Below, piece after piece: positions 18,510 through 27,550 of a stretch of DNA of 64,000 nt. The number at the start of each line of letters is the position of its first letter. The stretch's first letter is position 1. This DNA is from Bradyrhizobium sp. AZCC 2262 (GTDB taxonomy: Bacteria > Pseudomonadota > Alphaproteobacteria > Rhizobiales > Xanthobacteraceae). The position numbers and the translations under genes were made by a program. The notes under the pieces were generated by a model that searched no databases, was not told the DNA's origin, and worked only from the letters and a program-made list of their open reading frames with translations. The stretch covers positions 3,782,001-3,846,000 of the forward strand of contig NZ_JAZHRT010000001.1 of the NCBI RefSeq assembly GCF_036924535.1, in the 5' to 3' direction.

Positions 18510-19496
18510 TCACTTCGCCAGCCCGAGCGACTTCAGCGCCTTGCCGTTGTCCTCGTCGTCCGCCTTCATGAACTCCGCAAAGCCAGCCGAATCCAGATAG
18601 ATCATGTCGAAGCCGCGCCGGTTCATGAACTCCTTGAACTCGGCGCTGTCCCAGACCTTCTTGATCGCGGTCTCGTACTGCGTGGCAATCTCCTTCGGCA
18701 GGCCCTTGGGCGCCGCAAAGCCGCGCCACACGCCCTTGTGCCACTTGTGACCCGTCGCCTCCTCGGTGGTCGGCACATCAGGGAAGTTCGGCGCGCGGTT
18801 GGGTGAGAAGAACACCAGGCTGCGGATACGCCCCGCCTTGATCAGCGCCTCGGCTTCCGGCATCGAGCACGCGACGAAGTCGACGCCGCCGGCCGCGAGA
18901 TCGGTCAGCGCGGTCGCAGCGCCGGTGGACGGCACCCAACGGATCGAACCGGGCGAAACGCCGTCGGCCTGCATCAGGCCGGCGAGCGCGACATGCCAGC
19001 TTCCGCCCTGCCCGGTGCCCGAGGCTACCAGCTTGTTCGGGTTCGCCTTGATCTGCGCGAACAGCTCCTTGACGTTCTTGTAGGGCGCATCCGCCTTGAC
19101 GTGGATCGCGGCGGGGTCCTGGTTGACCAGCGCGAGCGGCGTATACTTCTCGAAGGTCAGATCGGTGAGCCCCACCCAGTGCATCAGGTTGATCTCGAGC
19201 GTGATGAGACCGAACGTGTAACCGTCAGGCGCGGCGGTGGCGATCGCCTGGTGGCCGACCACGCCCGACCCGCCCGTGCGGTTCACGACGTTCACCGGCT
19301 GCTTGAGATCGCGTTCCAGCATGTGGGCGATCTGGCGCGCGACCGCGTCGGTGCCGCCGCCGGCGGCCCACGGCACGATCAGCGTGATCGGCCGCTCCGG
19401 GAAGTCGGCCTTTGCGTTTCCGGCGCCGAGCAGGCTTGCGGCCGCAAGCGCGAAAAGCGCGAAATTCCTGACATGGCGAGACACTTGGCGAAACAT
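18510..19496 (-). CDS. Tripartite tricarboxylate transporter substrate-binding protein
   Basis: 328 residues, TctC/Bug family. The ATG at 19496 (MFRQVSRHVRNFALFALAAA) has GGAGGG in place; signal cleavage near GNAKA. Motifs: ITLIVPWAAGGGTDAVARQI, NVVNRTGGSGVVGHQA, APDGYTFGLI, GTGQGGSWHVALAGL, and GVWRGFAAPKGLPKEI. No membrane components nearby. Same orientation as the next receptor gene but unrelated at close range, so not a simple tandem duplicate. Confidence 0.88.
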   Translation of the reverse strand: MFRQVSRHVRNFALFALAAASLLGAGNAKADFPERPITLIVPWAAGGGTDAVARQIAHMLERDLKQPVNVVNRTGGSGVVGHQAIATAAPDGYTFGLITLEINLMHWVGLTDLTFEKYTPLALVNQDPAAIHVKADAPYKNVKELFAQIKANPNKLVASGTGQGGSWHVALAGLMQADGVSPGSIRWVPSTGAATALTDLAAGGVDFVACSMPEAEALIKAGRIRSLVFFSPNRAPNFPDVPTTEEATGHKWHKGVWRGFAAPKGLPKEIATQYETAIKKVWDSAEFKEFMNRRGFDMIYLDSAGFAEFMKADDEDNGKALKSLGLAK

Positions 19497-19661
19497 TCGC
19501 AAACCCTCCCCCTTTGTTTTTGATGCGCCGGGTGCGACACCGCGACGCGCGCTTATGCGCTATTCGTCATTCGGACGGCGAAGCGCCAACATGTCAAGGA
19601 GAAGTGCCGGCACATTGGCGCAACGGACCTGACCGGTAATTGAAAAGGTGACGGCGCCCTC

Positions 19662-20648
19662 TCACCCGCCCTCCGGCTTGATCCCGGCTGCCTTCATGAT
19701 CGGCAGCAGCCGTGCTTCCTCGCTGTCGCGATAGGCTGACATCTCTTGCGGCGTGGTCGGCCAGGTGCTGGCGCCCAGATCAGCGTAGCGCTTTTGCAGC
19801 CAGGGGTCGTTGAGCGCCTTCACGGTGAGCGCGTTGATTTGCGCGACGAGGTCGGCCGGCATGTTCGCAGGTCCCACCAGGCCGGCCCAGGAGGTGAGCT
19901 CGTAGCCGGGCAACAGTTCGGCCATCGCAGGCACGTCGGGAAGATCTGCCAGCCGCGTCTTCGCGGTGACCGCAACGGCCCTGATCGCGCCGGAGCGCAC
20001 GCTCGGCAGCGAGCCCGGCAGATTGTCGAACAGCAGGTCGACATTGCCGCCAAGCAAATCGTTCAGCGCCGGCGCGCCGCCGCGGTAAGGGACGTGGCGG
20101 ACCTGGACGCCTGCCATGCTGTTCATCATCTCGCCGGAGAGATGCAGCGTGGTGCCGAAGCCGGCGGACGCGTAGGTGTATTTGCCCGGCTCCTTCTTGA
20201 ACGCCGCGAGCAATTGCTTGAGGTCCGCGGAGAACAGGTCCTTCTTCGCCGTCAGGATGTTCGGCAGTTGCCACATGCCGCAGATGAAGGTGAAATCCTC
20301 GCGCGGATGATACGGCAGCTTGGCGTAGCTGCCGATCGCGAGCACATTGGAGGCGATGCCGCCGAGCCCGACCGTGTAGCCGTCTGGCGGCGCCTTTGCG
20401 ATCGCATCCGCGCCCAGCACACCGCCGGCCCCGGCCCTGTTCTCGACCACGAAGGATTGCCCGGACAATTCGCTCATCTTCTGGCAGATCAAGCGCGACA
20501 GCGTGTCGGTGGCGCCGCCGGCCGGAAAGCCGTTGACATATTTTACGGAACGGATCGGCCAGGCCTCTGCAGCGCGGCCCAGCCGCGGCGCGGCAACGAA
20601 AGAGCCAAGGAGCGCAAGCGCGCGACGGCGGTCGATAGACAGCGGCAT
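19662..20648 (-). CDS. Tripartite tricarboxylate transporter substrate-binding protein
   Basis: 328 residues, TctC/Bug family, start MPLSIDRRRALALLGSFVAA with GGGAGG before the ATG. Motifs: VKYVNGFPAGGATDTLSRLI, VVENRAGAGGVLGADAIAK, PPDGYTVGLG, HVPYRGGAPALNDLLGG and TSWAGLVGPANMPADL. The twin-arginine-like RRRALALLG in the signal could mean Tat export, which is common for this family. No TctAB genes in the window. Confidence 0.88.
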   Translation of the reverse strand: MPLSIDRRRALALLGSFVAAPRLGRAAEAWPIRSVKYVNGFPAGGATDTLSRLICQKMSELSGQSFVVENRAGAGGVLGADAIAKAPPDGYTVGLGGIASNVLAIGSYAKLPYHPREDFTFICGMWQLPNILTAKKDLFSADLKQLLAAFKKEPGKYTYASAGFGTTLHLSGEMMNSMAGVQVRHVPYRGGAPALNDLLGGNVDLLFDNLPGSLPSVRSGAIRAVAVTAKTRLADLPDVPAMAELLPGYELTSWAGLVGPANMPADLVAQINALTVKALNDPWLQKRYADLGASTWPTTPQEMSAYRDSEEARLLPIMKAAGIKPEGG

Positions 20649-20859
20649 CGGTGTCCTCCCCTTGCACGCCATGCGCCACGTCGCAGCTTTGCTGCGGTTC
20701 TTTTTCCTTGCCTCCGGCCGTCGATTGGTAACCGGAGATGGGGCGCGTTCGGCTGGCCTCAGCTTATGAGGTGCGAGCGAAACTGCAAAGCCTGCTTTTT
20801 TGCGACAAAAGCCCGCGAGGACATCGCGGACTTTCTGCGGGCAGCCAGGACGGCATTCT

Positions 20860-21573
20860 CTATCGGCGTGCGCCGGCCGCTTTGACCACGCCCTTCTTCC
20901 ACAGCCGAAATCCGCCCTCGAACGCGTTGGTGTTGGCGCCGAGCCGGACCTTGCGCGGCAGCTTGTCGATCTTGTCGGCGTTTCCACCGCCCAGCATGAC
21001 GTAATCCGGCTCCAGTGCGGCGAGCAGACGCTTCAGGACGTCATCGACGAAGCGTTGCCATTTCTTCCTGCCAACACGCTTGAGGGCTGCGGCGCCGACG
21101 CATTGCTCGAACGTCTTGCCGCTGCGGTACGGCAGGTGAGCCAACTCCATCGGTTCCAGAATGCCATCCACGATCATCGCGGAGCCAAGACCCGTTCCCA
21201 GGCCCAGGAACAGCATCCGGCCGCCCTGGTAGCTGCCGATCGCCTGCATCAACGCATCGTTGACGACCTTCGTCGGGCGGCCGAAGGCCTTTTCGAAATT
21301 GAAACCGGCCCACCCGAGACCGAGATTGTGCGGCTCCGACAAGGGCCGGTTGTTGACCACAGGCCCCGGATATCCGATCGAGACGACATCATAGGACCAG
21401 TCTTTCGTCAGCGCCTTGACCTTCCTTACCATCACTCTCGCGGAAAGGTCGGGACCGGACGTAAACGCGCGCCTGGTTCGCTCCGTGCTGGTCATGACCT
21501 TCACGCGCGAACCACCGATGTCGATCGCAAGGACCGTCTGCCGCGATGCCCGCTTGCCCGTTTTCTTCGCCAT
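20860..21573 (-). CDS. ROK-family kinase, polyphosphate-glucokinase-like
   Basis: 237 residues. The N terminus VLAIDIGGSRVKVM is the phosphate-binding loop of the ROK/hexokinase fold, SIGYPGPVVNNRP and NDALMQAIG hold the sugar-binding and catalytic Asp region, and LGLGTGLGSAMIVDG is the second phosphate motif. Overall it resembles polyphosphate glucokinases, but the short length and lack of the CXCGXXGCXE zinc motif of repressors leave the phosphoryl donor open. Upstream is copy B of the 82-bp dispersed repeat. Confidence 0.75.
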   Translation of the reverse strand: MAKKTGKRASRQTVLAIDIGGSRVKVMTSTERTRRAFTSGPDLSARVMVRKVKALTKDWSYDVVSIGYPGPVVNNRPLSEPHNLGLGWAGFNFEKAFGRPTKVVNDALMQAIGSYQGGRMLFLGLGTGLGSAMIVDGILEPMELAHLPYRSGKTFEQCVGAAALKRVGRKKWQRFVDDVLKRLLAALEPDYVMLGGGNADKIDKLPRKVRLGANTNAFEGGFRLWKKGVVKAAGARR

Positions 21574-21652
21574 GAATTCGCGCCCTACTCGGTCGGATGA
21601 TCATAGCTCCAGCCGATACTCACCTGAAGCAGAGAAACAAACAGCACCACAG

Positions 21653-21733
21653 CTTGTTCTCCATCCGACTCCATTTTGTTCGCAAAGAACGAATCGGAAT
21701 CGCGCAAATCAGCGCGAGCCAATTCTTAACAAT
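21653..21733. repeat. Dispersed 82-bp repeat, copy B
   Basis: Same as 13152-13233 (cttgttctccatccgactcc, attttgttcgc-N3-gaacgaatcg). It lies 80 bp upstream of the ROK kinase gene and just past the original stop of the frameshifted crp (21773). Confidence 0.7.
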
Positions 21734-21772
21734 GCGTTTGCTTCGTGTTTGCCCGCGGATGCCACGAAAAAA

Positions 21773-22464
21773 TCACGACGGAGCTTGCGCTGCATCCCGG
21801 AGACGGCGCGGATCGAGAATGCGCACTCCGCCGCGTTGGCATTGAATGACCCCCTCCTGCTCCAGATGGCGGAGCAACTCGTTGACGGTTTGGCGGCTGA
21901 GCGAAAGTATCGTCCCCAACCGCTCTTGCGAGACGCGCACGTGGCAGGACGGCGCGGCCTTGCGCTGGCCGTAGCCTTCGAGCAGGTGGATAAGGCACCG
22001 CGCCAGTCGAACCCTCGGAGGTCGAGCGCCATGTCTTCCAGCAGCGAGAGCGCGATGCGGAGCTTGTGCACCAGCAAGCGTCCCATCTGCTGCCATCGGA
22101 GCGGATCGTCGGCGAGAATTCTCGTCAGGTGACGCGAAGGCAGATGCAGCACGTTCGAGGCGACGTCGGCCCATGCATCGTGGGTGCGCGCGCCGCCGTC
22201 GAACAGCGCGACTTCGCCGAACCATTGCGGCGCTTCGGCGAGTGCTGCGATCGATGCCCGACCCGATGACGCGATGCTGCCGAAGCAAACGGCGCCCAAC
22301 AGGACGCAATAGATGCCGTCGCTGGGGTCACCGCGGTGGAATACGGTTTCGCCTGATGCCAACAGCTTGACGCGCGACGATCCCAGCACGGCCTCTCGAA
22401 ACGCTGGCTCCAACGCGGCAAACCATTCGCTGCCGTTCAGAACGGACAGTTGCTCAGGCGTCAT
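21773..22464 (-). pseudogene. Crp/Fnr-family regulator with a frameshift before the DNA-binding domain
   Basis: The N-terminal cyclic-nucleotide-binding domain is in one frame (SGETVFHRGDPSDGIYCVLL, APQWFGEVALFDGG, residues about 35-95). The helix-turn-helix (VSQERLGTILSLSRQTVNEL, then RHLEQEGVIQCQRGG) is in the next frame. The shift is near 22005-22015, between ALDLRGF and LARCLIHLLEGYG, and is explained by loss of one base. As read, translation continues out of frame to 21709 without a functional HTH. It is either a real mutation or a sequencing error. Confidence 0.8.
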
Positions 22465-22520
22465 CGCTCGCCCCGATCAGCAACTTCATCCGGTATGAAG
22501 TCGACCGGCAACGGCAGGAG

Positions 22521-23702
22521 GTGCGCATCAGCCTTGCCGGCCTCGTGCATAGCCGCGCGGTTCATGATGGGCGCTTCGGATGCCGCGTCCTGCATCCCGG
22601 CCGCGAGGCGCGTTTCTCAACGAGCGAAGGCGACGCGCGCCAGCCACCCATCCCGTCACTGCCGCCGCTCGCCGGTCCTGAAGTCGTCGCGCCGGCGAAC
22701 GCAAAATTGTCCGAGGCGCTGGATCACGCGTTTGCCGAAGCGGAATCCGGGCCGCGCCGCTTCACCAAGGCCGTCGTGGTGCTACATCGCGGCCGCGTTG
22801 TCGGCGAACGCTATGCGGCCGGTATCACGCCGGCGACGCCGCTGATCGGCTGGTCGATGACCAAGTCCGTGACCAATGCGCTGCTTGGCATTCTTGTCAG
22901 GCAAGGAAAACTGGACATGCAGAAGCCGGCGCCGATTGCCGAATGGTCGGCGGCGCCGGAGGACCCGCGCCGCGTCATCACGCCGGATCAGTTGCTGCGG
23001 ATGGTGAGCGGCATTCGCTGTGGTCAGTCGCTGCAAACAGGGTTTACCACGCTCTTCGATGCCGATACCCAGATGGAGTTCGACATGGCCGACCAATCGG
23101 CCTTCGCCGGCAATGCGCGCCTGCGCGCAGCGCCCGGAACGGAGTGGCGGTACACCAACTGCAATTTCGTGCTGCTGTCGCGGCTGATCCGCGATGCCGC
23201 TGGCGGTGATGCGAAATCGGCGCGAAGCTTTATCGAGCGCGAACTGTTCGCGCCGCTCGGTTTTGAGCACGCCACGCTCGAATACGACAGCGCCGGCGCC
23301 CCGCTCGGCACTATACATCTCTGGGCCAGCGCCCGCGATTGGGCACGCTTTGGTTTGCTGTACCTGCAGGACGGCGTAACGGAGAGCGGCCAACGCCTGC
23401 TGCCCGAAGGCTGGGTCGACTACTCGGCCCGGCTGACGCCGCTAAGCGCCGACGAATACGGCTACGGCGCGGGATTCTGGACCCAGCGCGGCAACTCCGC
23501 CGCCGCCCGCCAACGCATTGCCGCCGGCTTCCCGGCCGACAGTTTTATGGCGATCGGCAGCCAGGGCCAATACACGATCGTCATCCCCTCGCATGACCTC
23601 GTGATCGTCAAACTCGGCTGGGCCTATACGCCGCATGACGACCACGTCGCGGTGGAACGCCTGGTCAGGGAAACCATCGCGGCACTGGCTCGGAGCGGGT
23701 AG
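22521..23702 (+). CDS. Beta-lactamase-fold serine hydrolase, N-terminally truncated
   Basis: Class C beta-lactamase/esterase-like hydrolase. SMTK (catalytic Ser and Lys) is in IGWSMTKSVTNALLGILVRQ near residues 114-117; YTN in WRYTNCNFVLLSRLI gives the second motif. Residues from about 40 onward look intact to the normal C terminus. The usual N-terminal signal or membrane anchor is missing: similarity seems to start just before the GTG (frame reads RYEVDRQRQEV upstream without a stop) and ends abruptly near the crp start codon at 22464. Probably 5'-truncated by rearrangement, perhaps not exported. Confidence 0.7.
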   Translation: MRISLAGLVHSRAVHDGRFGCRVLHPGREARFSTSEGDARQPPIPSLPPLAGPEVVAPANAKLSEALDHAFAEAESGPRRFTKAVVVLHRGRVVGERYAAGITPATPLIGWSMTKSVTNALLGILVRQGKLDMQKPAPIAEWSAAPEDPRRVITPDQLLRMVSGIRCGQSLQTGFTTLFDADTQMEFDMADQSAFAGNARLRAAPGTEWRYTNCNFVLLSRLIRDAAGGDAKSARSFIERELFAPLGFEHATLEYDSAGAPLGTIHLWASARDWARFGLLYLQDGVTESGQRLLPEGWVDYSARLTPLSADEYGYGAGFWTQRGNSAAARQRIAAGFPADSFMAIGSQGQYTIVIPSHDLVIVKLGWAYTPHDDHVAVERLVRETIAALARSG

Positions 23703-23722
23703 CGCGCAGCCCCGAAGCTCCA

Positions 23723-24691
23723 TCATTCCATCATCGGCCGGCCGATCCAAAGCCGGTTGAGCCAGCGCACGGCAAGGTCCGGCTGCTTGTCGCCTTGCAG
23801 GCGCGCCAGCGCTTCCTGATAGGGGCCCACCGCGCGCAGGCGCATGGGAAGGCGGGGATAGATGCGTCGCATCCACGCCAGCGCCCGGTTCATGCTGCGC
23901 GCTTCGCGTTCGCCGAATTCAAATCCGAATTCCTGGGCCAGCCGCGCCGGCAGCAAATGGGCCGTCAGCGCGCGATACCATCTGGGCACACGCAATCCTG
24001 TGGCGGAGCCTGAAAAGATCTGCTCCGCAATGTTGCGGGCGGCGGGACTGACCGCGAGAATATCCGACTGCGCCATCGCCTCGGTGTAGGCAGCGAACGA
24101 CGTCCAGTCCGCAGGCAAATCGGCCTGTCGAATGCCGAACAACGCCGCGTACAGTTTGGCCTCGACCCAGTATTGTTCGCGCTCGCTACTCGTAAGCGCA
24201 GGCAGGACGAGGTCATGCGTCTGCAAGGCGGTCTCCACCAGCGTGGCGTGAACCCACCGCAGCGCCGAGACCTCATTGGCGTGGTAAGCCGAACCGGCTT
24301 CGAAGCGCCCGGCCGCCTGCGGCAATATTCCCGTCACCACGGCGTGACGCCGATGTAGCCGGCGGCTTGCGGCCAGCGCCTGATCGAGCGTGCCGAACAC
24401 CATCGTGAACGTGATGTTGAATGTCCGGTGAAACCGGCCGACCGGATCGGCAAAGGTTCTGGAATGCTCTGATATGGCGGCGGCGACCCAGGGGTGCGCC
24501 AATTGCAGCAACAGCGCCCGCCCCGCACCAAGGAAAATCGCCGCCTCGCGGTCGACCCGCCACGTCAGCGACTCCGGACCGAAGATTCCCTCGATGGGTC
24601 CGGCCGCCGCCTCGCGAACGATGTCGAGACTGTTTTCAAAATTATCCGTGGACAACAATGACAGCATGTCCTCAGGCGGGTTATCGCTCAT
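23723..24691 (-). CDS. Oxygenase MpaB-family (DUF2236) protein
   Basis: 322 residues starting MSDNPPEDMLSLLSTDNFEN. Family features: WRVDREAAIFLGAGRALLLQ, LAHPWVAAAISEHS (haem-ligand histidine region), FNITFTMVFGTLDQAL, and ALRWVHATLVETAL. MpaB-type proteins are haem b oxygenases acting on polymers or lipids; the substrate here is unknown. The start overlaps the paiB stop by 11 bases, so the two genes are co-transcribed and probably translationally coupled. Confidence 0.82.
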   Translation of the reverse strand: MSDNPPEDMLSLLSTDNFENSLDIVREAAAGPIEGIFGPESLTWRVDREAAIFLGAGRALLLQLAHPWVAAAISEHSRTFADPVGRFHRTFNITFTMVFGTLDQALAASRRLHRRHAVVTGILPQAAGRFEAGSAYHANEVSALRWVHATLVETALQTHDLVLPALTSSEREQYWVEAKLYAALFGIRQADLPADWTSFAAYTEAMAQSDILAVSPAARNIAEQIFSGSATGLRVPRWYRALTAHLLPARLAQEFGFEFGEREARSMNRALAWMRRIYPRLPMRLRAVGPYQEALARLQGDKQPDLAVRWLNRLWIGRPMME

Positions 24692-25319
24692 ACCCAAGCC
24701 CCGGCCGCAATGCCCGCATCCTCTCGGCCAGCCGCCGGCCGCCTGTGTCCTCCGCGCGCGCCAGCTGGTTCGCCACCGCCACATGATCCTCATCGCTCTT
24801 GTGCTGGTTGAGCTTTGACTGTCCCTCGATCTGGTCAACGACGAGATCGATGACGCGGATCGAGGCGAGCATCGTCTCGCGCTTGGTGGGCTCCATCTGC
24901 GCGAGATCCCAGGGCTGTTTCGGCAGGCGCGCCTCGGAGATTGCGAGCAGCGCGTCGCCATGGTCTCGGTTCTCGTCGCGCTCGCGCAGATGCGCGACAC
25001 CTGAGAGATGCACCGCCTCGTAAAGCCAGGTCGAAACATTGTCGCGCGAGGCATACCAGTCGTTGGAGATATAGGCGTCGTCGCCGGCGACGATCAGGAG
25101 GAAGCGCCTGACGCCGTCGGCGAGCTCGACCAGCGGATTTCTGGCCGTGAGATGGATCTGGATGATCACGCGATCGTCGCGCTGCTGGATCACAAAGGGC
25201 ACGTGCGACCCGCGCGGGCCGCGCGCGTCCGCGGCAATGATCACGCCAAAACCGCGGTCGGCCGCAAACGCCAGCGCGCGGCTCTCCTCGATGCGAAACC
25301 GGGGTCGGAGGACATGCAT
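24681..25319 (-). CDS. PaiB-type FMN-binding negative regulator
   Basis: 212 residues starting MHVLRPRFRIEESRALAFAA. Matches the PaiB layout: a split-barrel flavin-binding half (GVIIAADARGPRGSHVPFVI, DDRVIIQIHLTARNP, DDAYISNDWYASRDNVSTWLY) and the C-terminal helical tail with QIEGQSKLNQHKSDED and HVAVANQLA. The KLNQ/KLSQ segment is diagnostic. Two decayed copies of this tail occur at 11760 and 14510. Likely redox or flavin-related control of neighbouring genes; target unknown. Confidence 0.82.
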   Translation of the reverse strand: MHVLRPRFRIEESRALAFAADRGFGVIIAADARGPRGSHVPFVIQQRDDRVIIQIHLTARNPLVELADGVRRFLLIVAGDDAYISNDWYASRDNVSTWLYEAVHLSGVAHLRERDENRDHGDALLAISEARLPKQPWDLAQMEPTKRETMLASIRVIDLVVDQIEGQSKLNQHKSDEDHVAVANQLARAEDTGGRRLAERMRALRPGLGYER

Positions 25320-25439
25320 GGCGTGCGCTCGAACGGCTGGAGGATGGTTGGTTCAGGCAAGGCTAGTGCATTCTGCTCCAGAGGTCACCGATGCCGCTGC
25401 CTGACTTCCGGTGGCATTCCTGTTGTGCCATATCACGGA

Positions 25440-25841
25440 GGTGGCAGAGGTGCAGCCGTCGGCGTCGAGCAGGATGAACAGGCCTCCGTCGACGCCTTCG
25501 GCATCGGCCATTGCGGGCGCTATATCGTGCTGAAGCATAGCTATCCCAACGGGCGCGTCGTCTTCACCCGCTATGCCCAGCTTGGCCGCATCGCCGGCGT
25601 CGACGGCCGGCCGATCGCGGTGGGCGCGACGCTCAGAAAGGCAGACAGGATCGGCGAGATCGGCCCGACCACGATCCTGCATTTCGAGATCCGCCCCGTC
25701 GCCCCCGGCACGACGCAGACTGATGCGGCCTGGCAAGCGCGCTACGGCAACGACCCCTCCATGGACTGGTCGCGCTATGATCCCGTCGATCCCAAGAAAT
25801 TCGACGCGGATGTCTTCGGCGGCCGGAAGCGCAAGCCGTGA
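25440..25841 (+). pseudogene. M23 (LytM) peptidase, C-terminal fragment
   Basis: The readable part has GHCGRYIVLKHSYPNGRVVF, TRYAQLGRIAGVDGRPIAVG and the second metal-site motif LHFEIRPV, then a normal tail DPSMDWSRYDPVDPKKFDAD. The N-terminal signal and first half of the peptidase domain, including the first HxxxD site, are absent. Upstream reading frame overlaps paiB antisense. Probably a truncated remnant. Confidence 0.65.
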
Positions 25842-25848
25842 GCAAGAC

Positions 25849-26193
25849 ATGCCCCCACTAAAACCCCAGGCCACCTACGACGATTTCGCCCGTCTCGACA
25901 TCCGGATCGGCAAGGTCGTGGACATCAAGCCGTTTCCCCGCGCGCGCCATCCGTCCTACAAGGTCGGCGTCGACGTCGGTGCCGACAGGATCATGTGGTC
26001 GAGCGCACAGATCACGAACTATGAGCCGGCGGCACTGCTCGGCTCGCTGGTCGTGTGCGTCTGCAATCTCGGCGCGAAGAACATCGCGGGCTTCACATCC
26101 GAACTCTTGATCCTCGGCGCCAAGGACGCGAACGGCAACGTGATCGTGCTCGCCCCGCGTAGCGATGTTGCGATCGGCGAGCCGGTCTTTTGA
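25849..26193 (+). CDS. csaA: CsaA, tRNA-binding/chaperone-like protein
   Basis: 114 residues, a single tRNA-binding EMAP/OB domain: FARLDIRIGKVVDIKPFPRA, PSYKVGVDVGADRIMWSSAQ, ITNYEPAALLGSLVVCVCNL, then GFTSELLILGAKDANGNVIV. The length and sequence match CsaA, reported as an export-related chaperone with tRNA affinity. Starts 7 bases after the M23 remnant stop. Confidence 0.9.
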   Translation: MPPLKPQATYDDFARLDIRIGKVVDIKPFPRARHPSYKVGVDVGADRIMWSSAQITNYEPAALLGSLVVCVCNLGAKNIAGFTSELLILGAKDANGNVIVLAPRSDVAIGEPVF

Positions 26194-26242
26194 CGCCACG
26201 TGCTAAGCTCCTGCTAAACCGCACCGCGCCAGCGTGATCTTC

Positions 26243-26419
26243 TTACTGCCTCATCTTCTCTTGCCGCACCTCGTCCTGTACCTGCTTGAACGTCGGCAAG
26301 CTGGCGTTCGGCTGCATCGGGGCCACCTTTACGGTGACGACATTCGGACTGGTCTGAAACCAGAGCGCCCCGGCGACTGCCATCAAGCCAGCTACGGCGA
26401 TAGCGGCGAGTCCCTTCAT
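26243..26419 (-). CDS. Small single-pass membrane or exported protein
   Basis: 58 residues: MKGLAAIAVAGLMAVAGALW, then FQTSPNVVTVKVAPMQPNAS and a charged end (TFKQVQDEVRQEKMRQ). GGGAG is six bases before the ATG. One hydrophobic helix followed by a short periplasmic tail; unknown family. Too short for many gene callers but well supported by ribosome site and composition. Lies 20 bases after the membrane-protein gene on the same strand. Confidence 0.65.
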   Translation of the reverse strand: MKGLAAIAVAGLMAVAGALWFQTSPNVVTVKVAPMQPNASLPTFKQVQDEVRQEKMRQ

Positions 26420-26439
26420 CTCGATCTCCCTGAAATGCG

Positions 26440-27417
26440 CTAGTTGGAGAGGATAACGCCGTGCTGGCGTCTGGACGGATGATCGGCACTGACCAACGCC
26501 TGCGTGTCGGTTGCGATCACGACTTCCGGCAATGGCACCGGCTCAATTCCGGCAAAGCGGCGGTACAGCGCGCCCATGATGGCGCCGTTGACGACCGCCG
26601 TCGCCAGCAGGAGGGGCATCGCTCCGAATACCGGCATGAGAAGTACGACGCATCCCGCGGCCACCAGGCTTCCGATCGCGGCATACTCGCCTCCGCGGCT
26701 GCGGCGAAGCGCCCTTGCAATGTGATGTATCGCGAGCACGAGAATAGCCGATGGTACGGTGGTCGCGATCAGAACTGTCAGGAACACCTGTGCCGGAAGT
26801 GCCGCGGTGATGATCGAGTCAGGACCTGCCGTTCCGAAGAGCGCTAGCACCATGAACGCCAGTGCGGCCGAAATCGCAGCCGGCACGGTCACGGCGATAG
26901 CGATCGCGCCAACCGAAGAGCGAACACGGACCGGGCCATCGAATACGCGCGGCGGAATGGCGGCGGCCTCGGTGGCTGCAACGGCGGGCCGCGGAGCAGC
27001 GGCGACGACCTCAAGTCCGGCGAACTGGCCATAGAGGAAGCCGGCGAGCATGCCTGCCGCCGTCGGCAGCAAGCCCGCAGTGATTTCGCTGCCCGACGGC
27101 GGCGGGAATAACAACAGGCCGTTGCGCACCGCAAGCAGGTAGCTCGTTGCGGCCATGACGCCGCCGATCAGCGCATAGGCGATCCTGCCGCAGATATTAA
27201 ACTGCCGCAGCACCGAATGGCCGGCAAACAGCAGAACGCCATCCAGCGCCAGCCGGCCGGCGTACAAGAACAGGAGCTTGTCCGGCGGCGGCAGGACTGC
27301 CTGCGCCGGCACGGTCTGCGTTGTGAGTACGGCCATGGTAAGCAGAACGGCGTGCACCACGGCGAGCGGTATCAGTGCCGCGAACAGCGCGCGCGAGGAA
27401 TTTCTGACAACATACAT
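26440..27417 (-). CDS. Polytopic membrane protein of unknown function
   Basis: 325 residues from MYVVRNSSRALFAALIPLAV (ATG at 27417 with AGGGG before it). About eight hydrophobic segments, including the repeated layout LIGGVMAATSYLLAV ... LLPTAAGMLAGFLYGQFAGL and ATAVVNGAIMGALYRRFAGI, suggesting an internal duplication. No recognised domain. The following small gene (26243) may be co-transcribed. Confidence 0.7.
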   Translation of the reverse strand: MYVVRNSSRALFAALIPLAVVHAVLLTMAVLTTQTVPAQAVLPPPDKLLFLYAGRLALDGVLLFAGHSVLRQFNICGRIAYALIGGVMAATSYLLAVRNGLLLFPPPSGSEITAGLLPTAAGMLAGFLYGQFAGLEVVAAAPRPAVAATEAAAIPPRVFDGPVRVRSSVGAIAIAVTVPAAISAALAFMVLALFGTAGPDSIITAALPAQVFLTVLIATTVPSAILVLAIHHIARALRRSRGGEYAAIGSLVAAGCVVLLMPVFGAMPLLLATAVVNGAIMGALYRRFAGIEPVPLPEVVIATDTQALVSADHPSRRQHGVILSN

Positions 27418-27500
27418 TGGTGTAACCCCTGAAGGTGTCACACCCTAAGGGCGAGGCATTACCGGTGGCTCCCGCGAACTGATCAAATTTTAACCAGATT

Positions 27501-27536
27501 GCCCGGATGAGCGAAACGACATCCGGCCCACTCCTG
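27501..27536. repeat. Half REP-like element
   Basis: gcccggatgagcgaaacgac then atccggcc: only the left half of the usual palindrome remains. Confidence 0.5.
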
Positions 27537-27550
27537 CGCCCGATCACCCC

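Noticed and set aside
23723..25054. Longer MpaB/DUF2236 gene starting at 25054
   Set aside because: The extra 121 codons are antisense-type low-complexity sequence over paiB; the ATG at 24691 starts the family homology.
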